Source: Liolophura sinensis (lineage: Eukaryota > Mollusca > Polyplacophora > Chitonida > Chitonidae). Taken from it: a DNA stretch of 64,000 nucleotides. The stretch lies in NCBI RefSeq assembly GCF_032854445.1, contig NC_088301.1:54237187-54301186 (forward strand). Reading direction: 5' to 3'. Below the pieces are notes generated by a model. The model was not told where the DNA came from, made no database searches, and saw only the letters and a list, made by a program, of their open reading frames with translations. Made by a program: the position numbers and the translations under genes. Positions 38,715-51,411 of this stretch are shown one piece after another; position 1 is the first letter of the stretch; every line of letters begins with the position of its first letter.

Positions 38715-41700
38715 TCAACTATTCCAGGCAGCATGAATTTGTTCTGCCTGTACCCTGAGAACTCTCAATTCCTCTTGAATGCAATCTGTGATGAACTTCC
38801 GTATTTCCCTCTGAAATAGAACATGAAACTGTCACACAGATGGTTTACTTTCTCAAAAATACATGGATATTTAATATTTCCATCAAAGTCAATGCAACCA
38901 TAATTTATAATCTTCAAAATAAATGTATACAAACACATATCAATCCTGTGGTGGGAATTATGCTCCATATATGCTGGTAGTGTTAAACACAATGGCACCA
39001 CACATTTTCATAGACTGAGAATTTAATGTACGAATGGCTATTTTCCATTGCTCAACCAGACGAATCAAATTTAATACATCTTTCGCAACCGTTTTAACCA
39101 ATCACTACCTTATGGCCACCAAGCAGTGCCTAGTACCTAAGAGAAAAGGAAGCTGGGGAACCTTAACATTCTCTGTCCAGATCGATAAACCTCACATGTG
39201 CATTTGATGGTCCCAGGATTTAAATGTAAGACATGCACAGTTTTTTCTTACTGAGAATAGATCCTAAACTGTACATTTGTTTAAAACTCGTAGATATACA
39301 ATGATATACAATGATACACTGCTCACTGTAGCTTATACTAAGCCATCACACAAACAGTAAAAGAGAGCATACAAGAAGATTCTTGATTATTAAATACATA
39401 TGTTTGTGGCTGACTTAAAATTCTATCTACACATTATAAAATATTCAGTTCAATATCTGTGAGACTTACTGGTGTTTTGTGAGCTTGTTTTAAATGACTG
39501 ATTTCCTCTGAGATCTCGATAGGCTCTCCAACAAGGACGGTCACTCTCTGTTAAATCAGATACAGATCTGTATATGGGATCTTACATCAACTTGTCTTGA
39601 ACATGCATGCAATTTTGTCCAAAGAACAACTTTAAGATTAGAGCTTACTTATTAATTTAAAAATTAAAAACATCTCCCTGAATATTGGGAAACATTAGTC
39701 AACACAATGACCTTCACAAATACTGAATTCTAATCTGTTAATACATGTACATACAAATATACACTGCATTAATATCTAACTGTCCATCATACCTTTCTTA
39801 TCCTGGGTATGTAAGGCTCTCTGTTCGGCAGAATATCATCAATACCTATAACATACCATAATTTATATTAAAAAAATATAATTTATTCTTGGAAGTACCA
39901 TTCCAGTCAAACACATTTTCTTCATTCTCCTCTTCATTCCATTGGTGTAGAAATCCCTCTATTCTTTGTTGTTTTTGCTCACACGATGATCTTGCTCACA
40001 ACAAAGCCATGGTCATTCCATCATTTATTTATGTAACTAAAAGATTTATACATGTACTTTGTGACTAAGACATGTATTTTCACATATTCAAGACTGCAGA
40101 CATTTGCTGTTACACTCATGCCATCACACTTTACTCTCAGACACGGTGGATGTAAACATGAATAACATTGGAAGTTAATACAAAACTCCATGTTTTCAAA
40201 TATCTGAATGTTTGCGGTCTTGAATATGTGAAAATACAAGTGTCAACTGAGTATTTGGCCCAATGTTACTCATTCCCCTAAACCTTCCTGTGGTATCTTT
40301 CACCTGATTGTCTGCTTACCATGGCATCATGCGAGTGAAGTGCTCCGAATATGTGGCCTGGAAAATATTAATGACTGCTAGTTGGCTGCACTGAAGAATT
40401 AATACTGCATTGGAACCCACCAAATATCAATTCCTATTAGAATATTATCTGGAGAATGTTAGCAATGTTCTTGGATATGTTTCTGACAATACTACACCAT
40501 ACTTACCCAAATGAAACATTGGTATGATGACTGGGGTGATGTTACATTCAGATATAAGTCGTCCTACTCCTGAAAGAGGAAATAAAACAGCTCTATAAAA
40601 CTTAAAGGGCTACAGGTACTTTAATTCAAAGAGAGACTGGGTGAAAATTTAACATAATATAAAGGGACACAAATGAAACAGAGCTAATGATAAGAATCCA
40701 CATACTAAGCTTCACTTCAATATGACAAATAGTTCTGGATAAGGTCAGAAAAAATGTTAAAAGTCCAAAACAGGACAACAGCTCTAATGCTGCTAAAAAT
40801 GGGCAAACACAATGAACTAGACGATGATCAGTAACTTGTCATATAACTTGTCAATAAAAAAAAATCAATGTGAAAAAGAAAAAAAAAAATCTGAGAAACT
40901 GATGTGTGTTGAGCCTATGTGATAAGAGGAATGACGAGGGGTAACCCTATAGTTTCCTCTGGTAGTGGTAAGGGATGGAATGAAAAATAATAAAATGGAT
41001 AACCATGACTGCACATACCCCATTTGAGTCGCAAATGTTCTTTGTTTAGGTTAACTCTCCCTGAAATAAATAAAGAGTACTTACACACTACTTTATTTAA
41101 TTTATTTTAAATTTTACAAAACCAATAAAAAATGGTATCGGTACTTTGAATTTCCACCTTTTCTATACATCTATACACTCTGAACATTCTGAAGGTATTG
41201 TCATCTAACTATCCAGTTAACTAATCTTCAGGTCCAGTCCTTTGAGAAATATTTACTTTCTAAAACTGTACAAACCTTTTAATCACTTCCAGTGAGACAA
41301 TACACATGTAGTTATCTCACCTTCTGGAAAAAAGTGCACCCAATGACCTTGTTTTAGCCTGTCTGACAGGAAGCCCATGCCTCGCTGATACACACCATCA
41401 CATCTACGAAGAGCTACACTCTTCCCAAGACTGAAAAACAAGGCGTGGATGTAATTGGTGTAGCATATGTTATGGGCTGCAGGTGACCATCGCATCAATT
41501 TGTGATTTACCAGATGCTTGCATTTCAACGTTCCTGTCAAATAAAATAAAAAACAGAGTAGTCCAAATACTTGAAAAGAGTATCCATGCATAGCAGAAAG
41601 TTGTGTTGTCTCAGGTATTTTACCTTTTTTACTTTTACTTCACAAACATCATGTAGAGAAGTGTTTACTACAATAAAAAACACTACAAAATGCAAATAGA

Positions 41701-43189
41701 TGTACGTATGTCACATAGATATGAAATAAAGACCTTTATGATAGTCCTAATTCATGACCTACCCCAAAGCAAAGGCTCATCAAAACAACTGTAATGGTTA
41801 GCAACTGTTATCAATCCTTGTTCTGGCAGACGATTTTCCAAAGCTTTATATAATAACTCCTTGTTGACTAAATTCAAAGAGTTGAATCCACCTGAAAGAC
41901 AATCACTTCATGTCTTCAAGAAAATACAGCTTGCAAAATGAAAAACAACATTATATATGTTGTAAATAGCTCAGCCCGATTTCTTCCATCATAATACTGG
42001 ACACTATTGTATAGCGGTAAGTGAAATATTCTTGAACCTGAAAGACAATCACTTTATGTCTTCAAGAAAACACAGCTTGCAAAATGAAAAACATTATTAT
42101 ATATGCTGTAAATAGCTCAGCCCGATTTCTTCCATCATAATACTGGAGACCATCGGTAAGTGAAATATTCTTGAGCACCACACAGCATAAAATACCAATC
42201 AAATAAATAAATAAGCATATTTATGTTTACAGGATTGCTAGCTTTAATACAAACAACCTACAGATCGCTGTTATTTTCTTATTTTATTGGAGTTTCACAT
42301 ACTTTATTTGTGTTTATTATTGACACCATATATTTGCATATCCTATCACTGAATCACCATGTAACGAATTTGTCATGCAAAGAACAATCAATTCAGTGCA
42401 GAAGACCAATGTATATGTGAATCGCTGCAGCGATGGGACCATTGTTGGGCCCCAACCAAGGGAGATAACCTACTCAGTAGACACATTTGACATCTGCAGG
42501 ATTCAAGAATATATCTGTACCCCACGTGACCCCATTGTTGCCCAATGAAAAGTGTATTTTGTCTCACGCATGATAAAGTGATATATTGGTACCATGCACC
42601 TTACAGCACATACATCTCATACATTCCCTTTACATCACTGCCACGTACGGCACAACTAGCAAATTTTTTAAAGAAATCTTGAACGTCACAGGGGTCACGG
42701 TGAGGAGGCAGGAAGTGATGTCAGACGACACAAACGCTCCGTTTCAACCTTTGTTTCTGATAATGACGATACTTGATACAAATCCATTCTCTTCATCTAA
42801 AGTATGAACAACAAGATTCTAACAAACACCGGAAACAATTTTATCAACGAATGTTAATTATTGTTCCGCGTGAGGATTTTAATGGTGAAGCTAAGCCTAC
42901 GGGCGTCACACAGGCTCCAAAGGTCAAGCTCTTCTAATGGTGGCAGTGATGTAAAGCGAAGGTAAAACCAACACATAGACGCCCTGGCGCTGCAAGGAGT
43001 ATGATACCGGTACATGTAATTTGTCTACTGCTCGGTCAGGCCTTCAAAAACACAGCCCATGGTACATTTACCTAACCAAAGTTTGCTGAGGAGACCCACT
43101 GTATAAACTGCAATTTTGCTGCCAATCATCCATAATCTTGTGCTATTTCGCGGATTTTGTATTTTCAGCCACCGTTGGTCATAACACAT
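38715..43189 (-). CDS. TAFAZZIN: Tafazzin, phospholipid-lysophospholipid transacylase, 8 coding exons, 263 aa
   Basis: Mitochondrial membrane-associated acyltransferase that remodels cardiolipin acyl chains (established family role). Coding exons, in order: 43189-43072, 41891-41763, 41533-41321, 41060-41019, 40569-40507, 39845-39793, 39547-39470, 38810-38715. They sum to 792 nt with all phases consistent, and the length equals the 262-aa functional human isoform within one residue. The HX4D acyltransferase motif is HYSCFD at 72-77. Other landmarks are LMRWSPAAHNICYT, CDGVYQRGM, HWVHFFPEG (147-154), VNLNKEHLRLKWG and GIDDILPNREPYIPRIRK. A hydrophobic N-terminal segment (about 20-39) matches the membrane anchor. 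There is no insert between LRR and CDGVYQ, so it corresponds to the human form lacking exon 5. An AATAAA lies 1 nt after the stop codon (38708-38713, minus strand). Confidence 0.95.
41891..42177. repeat. 146-bp tandem duplication in TAFAZZIN intron 1
   Basis: Two copies, 41891-42036 and 42037-42177, each starting CCTGAAAGACAATCACTT and ending GTAAGTGAAATATTCTTGA. They differ at few positions. Each copy holds a fragment of the AAAT-tail SINE (CATCATAATACTGG ... GTGAAATATTCTTG), and the second runs on to the AAATAAATAAAT tail near 42210. On the minus strand the first bases of each copy are a splice acceptor; copy 1 supplies the real acceptor of exon 2. Confidence 0.9.
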
Positions 43190-44134
43190 CTTTCATCTCT
43201 GATATCAGTGCCGTCGCTTCTTGTAGCTCAACAGTAGCGTCATCTAGTGGGAATTCCCCATCCTTACTAAACAAGGGTAGATAACTCAGCTTTACATGAC
43301 TCCGTGCCTGATGTACATGCGTTGACTAACATGATGCATCTGACGTGTTTAAAGCAAACCGTTTCCGTACATTTTGTATTTTTTTTTTTTATATTATACA
43401 GTGGTTTAGGAAACGGGAAGCTGGAGGTGGGTAGGGGTGGGGGTGGTGTTAGGCCCGGTTACCCTGCACTTTCATAAATGCGTGCGCGTGTTTTATAATT
43501 TGCAAAAATGGGCAATGTAAGCATTCAAACGGAATGAAAACGTGCACATCTGTTAATTCCTCCAGCAGACGCAGTGGGGGTATTTAAGCCTACGTTATTT
43601 TGTGGCTTATTTTCAGCAAGGTGATAATTCTCACTAAGCTAATGTTTTATGAAGCCATGCCTGCATGTTTTCTATCACATACAACGTTAGAATATGGAGG
43701 AGAACTATCTAGGATTTTATCCCAATGCTGAATAGGAATTCCAATAAAAATTGCGATCTTGCCATCTTAACACACAAATTTGAGAATTTTTCAAGTTAAA
43801 AAATTCCGTATATCTGCTGATATTTACTTTGAAAGAAAAGACTAAATGTATACATGTACCGATAAAAGGTCACACTTTGAGCTTAAAAAAGTAGGCTCCC
43901 GGTAATCGATATATCGAAATTTAAAGTAAGCAAAAACGGCCACGTTGGAAAAATGGAACGGGCTGCCATGCTTTCAGTTTTAACCAGTCAAGGGCGAGAC
44001 ATTTCAACCAGCCGAGAGGGCATCCGTCACCGGTTCCTTGTTCAACATTTTGCCATGTAGAAGTAGTGTTAAATTTGCTGTTTTCCTTCTCGTTACCGTA
44101 TACGGGACAATTGAGATATATTTTAATACCATTT
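43190..44134. other. TAFAZZIN upstream region with a G-rich tract
   Basis: 5' flank of TAFAZZIN. The plus-strand segment 43414-43447 is G-rich, with runs of 3, 4 and 5 G separated by one or two bases, and could form a quadruplex about 230 bp upstream of the start codon. A run of T precedes it. No core promoter element is clear. Confidence 0.5.
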
Positions 44135-44512
44135 TCAACGCGAAAGTGGTAGTGTAATATATATCTTGCGTTCTTCTCTCAACCAGACTGAGGACTCCAT
44201 AATGCGAGGCTTTCGGTTGTAATATGTAAGGGGGGCCGCAAAAGGGTCGAGTGTCTCGCCTCTTATACCGAAGAGGGTACGAATGACGCGACATTGTTTA
44301 TCCAGTTTCTCTAAAATGGTCTCGTGTAAGAATTCCAGATTAAAAGTTGATTTATAAATGTGACAGAGTAACTCCAGGCCAGCTCGTTTGGACTTTAGAA
44401 TCTTATTTTTATTGTAAAATTTAAAACAAAAGACAAACCCGAGAAAAAAAACCCCAGAAAAATAAAACTTGAGATTAGACATTGTCTGCATTGACAATAA
44501 CACACAATTCAC
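44135..44512 (-). CDS. Hypothetical 125-aa ORF with one membrane segment
   Basis: Uninterrupted ATG-to-stop frame. Residues about 12-32 (MSNLKFYF then SGVFFLGFVFCFKFY) form a hydrophobic segment, followed by a lysine-rich stretch and a mixed helical-looking region (LEFLHETILEKLDKQCRVIR). I do not recognise a family. It lies about 950 bp upstream of TAFAZZIN on the same strand. It could be a small single-exon membrane protein, an exon of an unseen gene, or chance. Confidence 0.2.
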   Translation of the reverse strand: MNCVLLSMQTMSNLKFYFSGVFFLGFVFCFKFYNKNKILKSKRAGLELLCHIYKSTFNLEFLHETILEKLDKQCRVIRTLFGIRGETLDPFAAPLTYYNRKPRIMESSVWLREERKIYITLPLSR

Positions 44513-47500
44513 ATACAGGCAGTGTTCATAACAGTAACTTGTAACTCAGGCTACAGTTCACAGTAACATAAATGTTGATAGGGTTTCTCTGCAGTCCACA
44601 AACATACATTACTACCGCAGTTATCATAAAGCTCACCAGTCTCATGAAACATTTGTGTCACAGTTACCATATAGGTTATCAGTCTCATGGCTCTGGTCAT
44701 ATAGAACTTTTAACACAATAATGCATGTACACGGTAAAATGATATTTACCCCCTGTGAATACCTGGCAGAATGCATACGGATTACATCATCACTGTCCCT
44801 GCCTCACATGTACTGTGACTTTACCAGAGCGTGTGCCTATCAATGCCACAAACAACGACATGTAATAAGAACATTTGCTATTCGTCGTGCCAGTCTAAAA
44901 TGCACGACTTGGCAGCTTTATTGTGAAACGTGATTCATCCTGTAATCTCTACACGTTAACATTGTGGAAATGACAACTTCCAAAGAATTATGTGAACAAA
45001 CTAAACTCTTAACCATGTTAACGACATACATATCCTATTTACACTAGAAAAAACAGTTGCTGTTGTTCCGCGTGCCATTATACGACCCCATGCACCAGAC
45101 CACCCCTCCACATCGCTGCCCATGGGCCTGAATGGTCATTGTATAACTAACATTGTTCAGTTTATCCGCATGCACTGTTCGAGTAAAGATTCTACAACTC
45201 ACATAGCACATATTTCAACAAAAAGTAAATAGATACATGTAAAGTATGGACGCGATCCGATAACCAAATTAGTGCCAAAATGGTGCTCTGTCCATATTTA
45301 CTTACAAGAGAAGTATACTCATTATAGAAATTTAGATTGATGGAATAACCTTGACACACCAGTTTTGCAGTAATAACCTTTGACTTTGACCGAAATCCTC
45401 AGCTAACACACAGGATCTAACACGTGCAACAAGGCGAGGTATGTACATGGAATATTCAGGAACTTCTGTATATTGCTGTCCAAGTAAGTATAATTTATAA
45501 TTTAAAAATTCAAACTAACCCTGTTGTCGTAAAGTCTGAGAGAAAGGAAACCGTTTTGGTCTTTGCACAAATATAGGTTCACATTAGAAGTGCCATCTGT
45601 GGTTTCTTTTAAATCCAGCGAATGTGGTTGTCTATCTTTCAAAGCCTTTACTACATGTGGATTGTATATAGTGTACCGTTTAGTTCATGAGAAAGATCGG
45701 GCCTGGTGAGGATTACTCCTTAACAGATTCTGCATATAGTCGTATTCATATGACAGCAGGTATTGGCGAAAGTTACCAACGGCGTGACATCCGAGTTGTC
45801 TCGTATGAAAAGAACAGGTGGCCAGGAAAATGGACGAAACTATGGTAGAACAAATCAACACAATCAGATCTGTTGTACATGGTGAAATAGCTGTACAGGC
45901 CACACTTACCACCGCTTGAACCACATTCAGGCATTCAGTTATGTTAAGAATCATCTCACCCTCAACATCTCAAGGTGAATTCACTTGTGAAGAAAATTCT
46001 AAAGCTTGATGACCTAGTGCTTACCATCCAAGCAGAGGAAGAATCTCCAAGTCATGACAGCACCAACACACAGACCCTATCGAGAGAAGAGCATCGACTA
46101 CGAGACTGCCGATCAAGGCACCAGTGCGATATAGACTTCAGTCCTGATCAAGATGTGTCTTCACGAATGAGAGACATTCACAAGAAAGCCAAGTACAATG
46201 AACTATAACTCCAATAAGTTTCTTTAAATTTCGGATTAACTTGTTATTTCTGGACTGCAGTTGTGTCATGAAGTGTTTTAAATGTGTTATGAATCTTATG
46301 CTATTGTTGAACAGCAAAGGGCAGCTATTTTGATGAGGAAGAAGGTAGTGTGACACCCACCTCCGCGTAAAGTCTAATTGTAAAAAAGGTCTTTCCCAAA
46401 TTGTGTATTTCCTGTGTTAAATTATGCGAAAAGGTGTTCCATTTTAATGTGAGATACGATGCATTTTTTACAAACCTATTTGTTTTTAAGGCTGTTTCAA
46501 TCCATGTTACCACTGCGGTAATCTAAATTAATCCATGTTTGTAGTTGTTTTCTAACGCTCACGATCGCCGAAGACGGCCATTTTGAATTCATCAGTAAAG
46601 TATTACTCTCACGTCCTTATGGAGGTTAAATCTTCTAAATTCTTATAATATTTCTGGTATGTATTTAATAACGGTTTGAACATGTTTGAAGCTGTTAATG
46701 ACATTTTATGCCAGTTAATTCTAAGCATAAACTATCACAGAATATTGGTACACAGCATTGTGGCATCAGTGATGAGTTAGAGAGCATCTTGTGATTCAGC
46801 AACTTTACCAGATGGCGCTGTACGTTCTAACTTGGCTTCCAACCAAATTAGGATTCTCACTATAGAGTGGCCGATACAGCACTGGTCACACCCTGAGTAA
46901 TCCCTGAATTATTATATGAACTGGTACCTCTTAATCTACGTTCTACTGGTGATACAAGCTATGGGTAACCTTACCTAGCAAATAATTTACGGGTAACTAA
47001 AGCTATATAAGGATGTTTGATTTCCCTGTAGGCCTAAAATAAACGATTGGTATATACCATCATCCATCTGAACTACTGACTCGCGGCGCTATAAGACGGG
47101 AAAGACACTGCCAGTATAAACGATACTGACCAGTTAGAATCTAGCCGTGATTTTATACCAGGGTATGGATCTCAACAACTAATAATAATTCTGGGTACCG
47201 ATATCAGGTAGGTGAATGGAAACGCCCGATCGGACTCACGAATACCCTCATATGTAAAATGGGACTTTGCTGTTAGGTAAAGAGCAGAAACAGAGGAAAT
47301 ATTATTCATACATATGATATGGTTTGGTGATGTTTATTTACACTGAAGAAATGCAAATAATAATCTGCTTAAACTAAAACCTGTGATGTTTGCCACATTC
47401 ATAAATCTTTTGTTACTGTTGTGGCGGCATTTTGAAAATCATCCGAATTATTCATTCCTGGAATGAAGGAATAACTATACATAGTCTGAAATAATGACTA

Positions 47501-47640
47501 TCAAATATCCTCTGATGGCTATAAATATCAGTGGCCTCATAACGGATTGATGTTTTCAACCACGGATTAATTCTTGACCAGACATTACCTTATGTGATTA
47601 AGTACTCGTTTGCCTGACACCCAGTCTCTAATTACATTGC
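44513..47640. other. Mostly featureless; two opposed ORFs of unknown status
   Basis: Two open frames stand out. At 45954-45685 (minus) an 89-aa frame has two hydrophobic stretches (VVQAVVSVACTAIS and DLIVLICSTIVSSIFLATC); a donor-like GTAAGT occurs inside it after residue 15. At 45975-46208 (plus) a 77-aa hydrophilic, charged frame ends in MRDIHKKAKYNEL and is preceded by a possible CTCAAG acceptor. Neither has a recognised homologue, and they cannot be joined into one gene because they are on opposite strands. Confidence 0.25.
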
Positions 47641-49285
47641 ATGTATATAAGGCGGAAATATCACGGAGATATTACTAGCAACACACAGAGCTCACCGGAC
47701 ATCGGCAGTGTAAAATCAGATTATAATTGTCTGTGGTCGTTACATTATACATTAGAGTACCAACAGAACAAGGAATACTGTGTGATAGTTGACGAATGGT
47801 TTGACGAAACCGGAGAAATCAGGCTATATTGTCAATTTTCCTCAGTCGAACGCTTAAACCAAGGCTGTGAAAGAAATATATCAAATTTCTCTTCGTTGGA
47901 TTTAAAAGGTAACCGCAAATTGTCTAGATGATATAGCTTAATTGTATATGGACAAAAACGCCAATATTTTCCTGTCAGGCAGACTTCATGAAAAAATCGA
48001 TGGCTACAATTTTGGCATTGTTAATTAACCTTATTTGGGTAGCAGTGAACCCACGAGTAAGTTAAGAGTGTAATGAAGGCTACATATCTCACCTTCGGTA
48101 ACATTTGCTATATTTCGTGTTGAGTGATGATTTCAATCAACGTCCCAAGTTATTACCACAAACACTGCTATCTCAGTAATGTTCCATCAAACGCCTTCAC
48201 CCAGTCTCTGTATTTTAACTTGTGTACAAATTTCTTGTCAGTTCATAATCCCTGGTGCATTACATAATATTTACCTTTGCCAAAGGCCATTATGTTTTTG
48301 CCGGCGTTTATTTGTCTGCCAGGAACTTTATCGCAAAACGTTATGCACGTAGTTTGGTGAAATCTTTGAACAGAATTTGCTCCTATGATAATGACCAATC
48401 TATTCAATTTTAATACTCATCAAGATTCAGGATTTGCTTTAACATGCTTTCACGTTACAGAGTAATACAGAGTATTGTCCCTTCGTTTTGATCAAGGTAA
48501 TTTGTGAACTCGGTTTGTACTCCCAGGATCTCATCTTGTCGGGTCTAATCCCCTATATCCGGCGATACTAATCACATCATGTTCAATTAAATTGCCTCTA
48601 TTAATATGTTCACATTTGAAATCAAATCGCAACTGAGACAGATATAAACTGATTAAGGACAACTTACTTAAAATGAAAGTTCATGATTTGGATTTTGCGG
48701 AATAGTTCATTTATTAAATCAGTCATAAAATATTTTTGCTATAAACTGCCAGCTGTAGTGTAGTTTTAAGTGTTATATCCATCTAAATGCCTCATATCAT
48801 CAGTGTGTAGGTATTCTGATGTGTACAAATTATGCGCCCCTTTCAGCTGATTTATACTTGTTCCTTACGAATACAACCATATGAAGAAATTATTAACAGT
48901 AATCTTCTCCAGACCCGATCTTTCTCATTCACTAATCGGCACTGATGATCGGTCAGCTTTAAACAACCTGTACTTGACACAGGCTGCGAAGGATATACAA
49001 GTATATCCTTCTTCCTTGCATTTAAATGAATGTAAAGGCTTTCCAGATGGAACATCTTATCTGGCTAGCATTTAAGACAAAACGGTCTCACATCTCGAAG
49101 ACTTTATGACAAAAGTTTCAATTTTGACATTGTAAATTATCCTTACTTGGGTAACAATATACCAAAGGGTACATATTTGGCCTTGTAGCATTTGTCAGAT
49201 CTTGTGTGTTATGTGACGATTTCAGTGAACGCTATTACTGCAAAAAACTGGTGTGTCAAGGTTATTCCATCAATCTAAGTTTCGG
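47641..49285 (+). repeat. Diverged ~1.1-kb tandem duplication with exon-like frames
   Basis: The segment 47981-48192 resembles 49097-49283: shared islands include TACTTGGGTA / ATTTGGGTAG, TAACATTTGC / TAGCATTTGT and TGATGATTTCAATCAACG / TGACGATTTCAGTGAACG. Just upstream of each is an open frame on the plus strand. In 47641-47931 it contains LNQGCERNISNFSSLDLK; in 48881-49075 it contains LTQAAKDIQVYPSSLHLN, which aligns in the same reading frame. The second is preceded by a good acceptor (CCCCTTTCAG, 48846). This may be an old exon duplication or an unclassified repeat. Confidence 0.3.
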
Positions 49286-49589
49286 AAGTTTTACATTAAG
49301 TATGATTCTTTTGTAAGTAAATGTGGACAGAGCGTCCAGAATCTCTGGCACTCTGCTTCATAATTGTTTCTCATTCCGCTTAACCAAGGACTGGGACAGT
49401 ACTCATCGCGTTGATTGAGATATATGCAAATGAAATACATATTTTACATATGATGTACTAACATAATACACGATTTGAATACTGATTTCACTCATTCGCC
49501 TAGAACATTCATTCATTACGTCCTTCCAACATCACTGATAATGGTTGACTGCTTCTCTTTGCATGGCCATGTCCTAATTTTGTGCTTTA

Positions 49590-49915
49590 AATACTTTCTT
49601 AGTTCTTTGGGCATTTATGTTAAACGTCATTTTGGGAATTCGTCTTGCGATTTTTGAGCCGGAACGTGCGCCAAGGTTAACGTGTGATATATATACGGAT
49701 GTCTGTTTTGACACATAGATTAAATGTTCATTTTGGTCAATTTTTCCAGATTTAGACATGCATGTACATGTTTTGATTATGGACAACATGATTCCGGCCT
49801 AATTTCGCAGTTTATATACTTTCTTGCGACCCGGATTGTCCGTTTTGGTTGACGTCTGGTATAAGAATGCCTGCTTCGACGCATAGATTCGATGTTCATT
49901 GTGGTAAATTAATCA
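49590..49915 (+). repeat. R175 repeat family, two tandem units
   Basis: Two units about 172 bp apart. Both contain a variant of GTCTGTTTTGACACATAGAT and a TTCATTTTGGTCAAT-like block. The first encodes a membrane-like frame (FLVLWAFMLNVILGIRLAIF then EPERAP). The second has an internal deletion but keeps CPFWLTSGIR. The same blocks occur inverted at 55690-55860 and 62287-62610. Confidence 0.55.
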
Positions 49916-50736
49916 TAATTTAGGGATTTAGGAACTGAACACTATCGCGTAACGTGTGTTAGTAAAAGTTTGTTGGACTGAGGAACCATAGGTTTTAGTC
50001 CGGATTTATCATTTCAGCAGAAACTTTTTTTAAGCACATAAGTTTGAAATCATAATTGATAATTTTTATAATTTTGTAACATGAGTAGTATGAAAAAATA
50101 CATACTTTCTTATGTGTGATGTGTCCATGTAGGTTGAGTTAAGGATATCCCCAACGTCTTTATTTGCAAACTAAATATTGGCTATAGGCCTACACAATAA
50201 TTATTTCACAAGCCTTGGACGTCCAGTATGTTGATTTGTAGTGCATGTCGTGTCGTGTGTCACTAACAAGAGGCAAGTTGGATTGTGAATGTGACTGATT
50301 ACACAAAGAGGTGAATACAGGCAAGAATTTAAAACTGAGAAACAGACTACAGACAATCGAAGCAATGCTTTATATTAAAAAAAGGAACCTTCCAAAAAAG
50401 AAATAAAGCTTGAATTAACTGAAAAGCGATTGGTAACTGAAAGAGGCTTCAAGGTACCGGCACCGGATACGCAACGGATACACCTAGACACAACGGTATC
50501 AGTGAGGTGAGAACTGAGACGGTGGGCTATCGCAGACTTGTAATCTTCGCGGCTAGCCTGCTGTTAGGGTCACACTTTACATGTGGTTTTGTAGATGCAA
50601 GTAATAACTTTGGGAGGGAAAAGTCTGGACATCATTTTTTCTTTTGTTTGGCTTCATTGTGGTAGATGTCAGTCCTTTCGGTTAAGTATACTTGGTTCAT
50701 TGATCAAGTGGAATGTCTCGTTCGAATCATCCGTAC

Positions 50737-51244
50737 GGACCCGTTCTCACGATGCAATTTGTATAACCAACTTGTAGCATTCGATTTGTAGTGTTCGACA
50801 AAAACCTCACGCCACTTGTCTCGGATATCGCGTGTTTCTCGTTCGGTTTCGTCGCTAAGGCCTGGCGTTGTTGTAGCACCTGTGTCCTGGTAAGTTCTTC
50901 ACTGTAATTTACGTGGTGTGTATGTCATAGTAGATCTTGACAGAGGGTAACAAACTGCTCAGTTTCAGTGAGCTCTAAAACCAGTCTGGTTTAACATTTG
51001 TATCGTCTGCTTTTTCTGATATGACTGTAGACAAGCTTTTGATGGATGACACAAAGGGGGAAAGTGGAAACATATGAAGCGATTTGATTGGCCAGTGTAT
51101 GCGTTTTGTAGCATGAAAACAGAGCACCATTTCTTTCGATTGGCTCACAACTCGTTGAATGCAATCAAAATCGAAATGATTCGAGTGTTCTACTAGGTTG
51201 TATGCTACAAGTTGTTACTACAATTCGCACCGTGAGAACGGGCC
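50737..51244. mobile_element. MITE-like foldback element A
   Basis: Terminal inverted repeats of about 70 bp. The left end starts GGACCCGTTCTCACGATGC. The right end is its imperfect reverse complement, ending CGTGAGAACGGGCC. Inner parts match as well (AACTTGTAGCATTCG on the left; reverse complement AACTTGTAGCATACA on the right). No open frame for a transposase is present at about 508 bp. Target duplication is unclear; TTAA follows the right end, but the left flank is GTAC. Confidence 0.6.
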
Positions 51245-51411
51245 TTAACCGTAGTGTGTTTCGAAGACATCTGGTCAATTTTTCTAAAGGCATGGCTTTA
51301 TTCGGCGATGCGTGTAACTGACAGTATCCTGCATTGTGTTATTACAGTCACAAACAAAACATCGGTGTGACAGGATTTCGAAATTAGTTGTAAAAGTAGA
51401 GATCGTCTACC

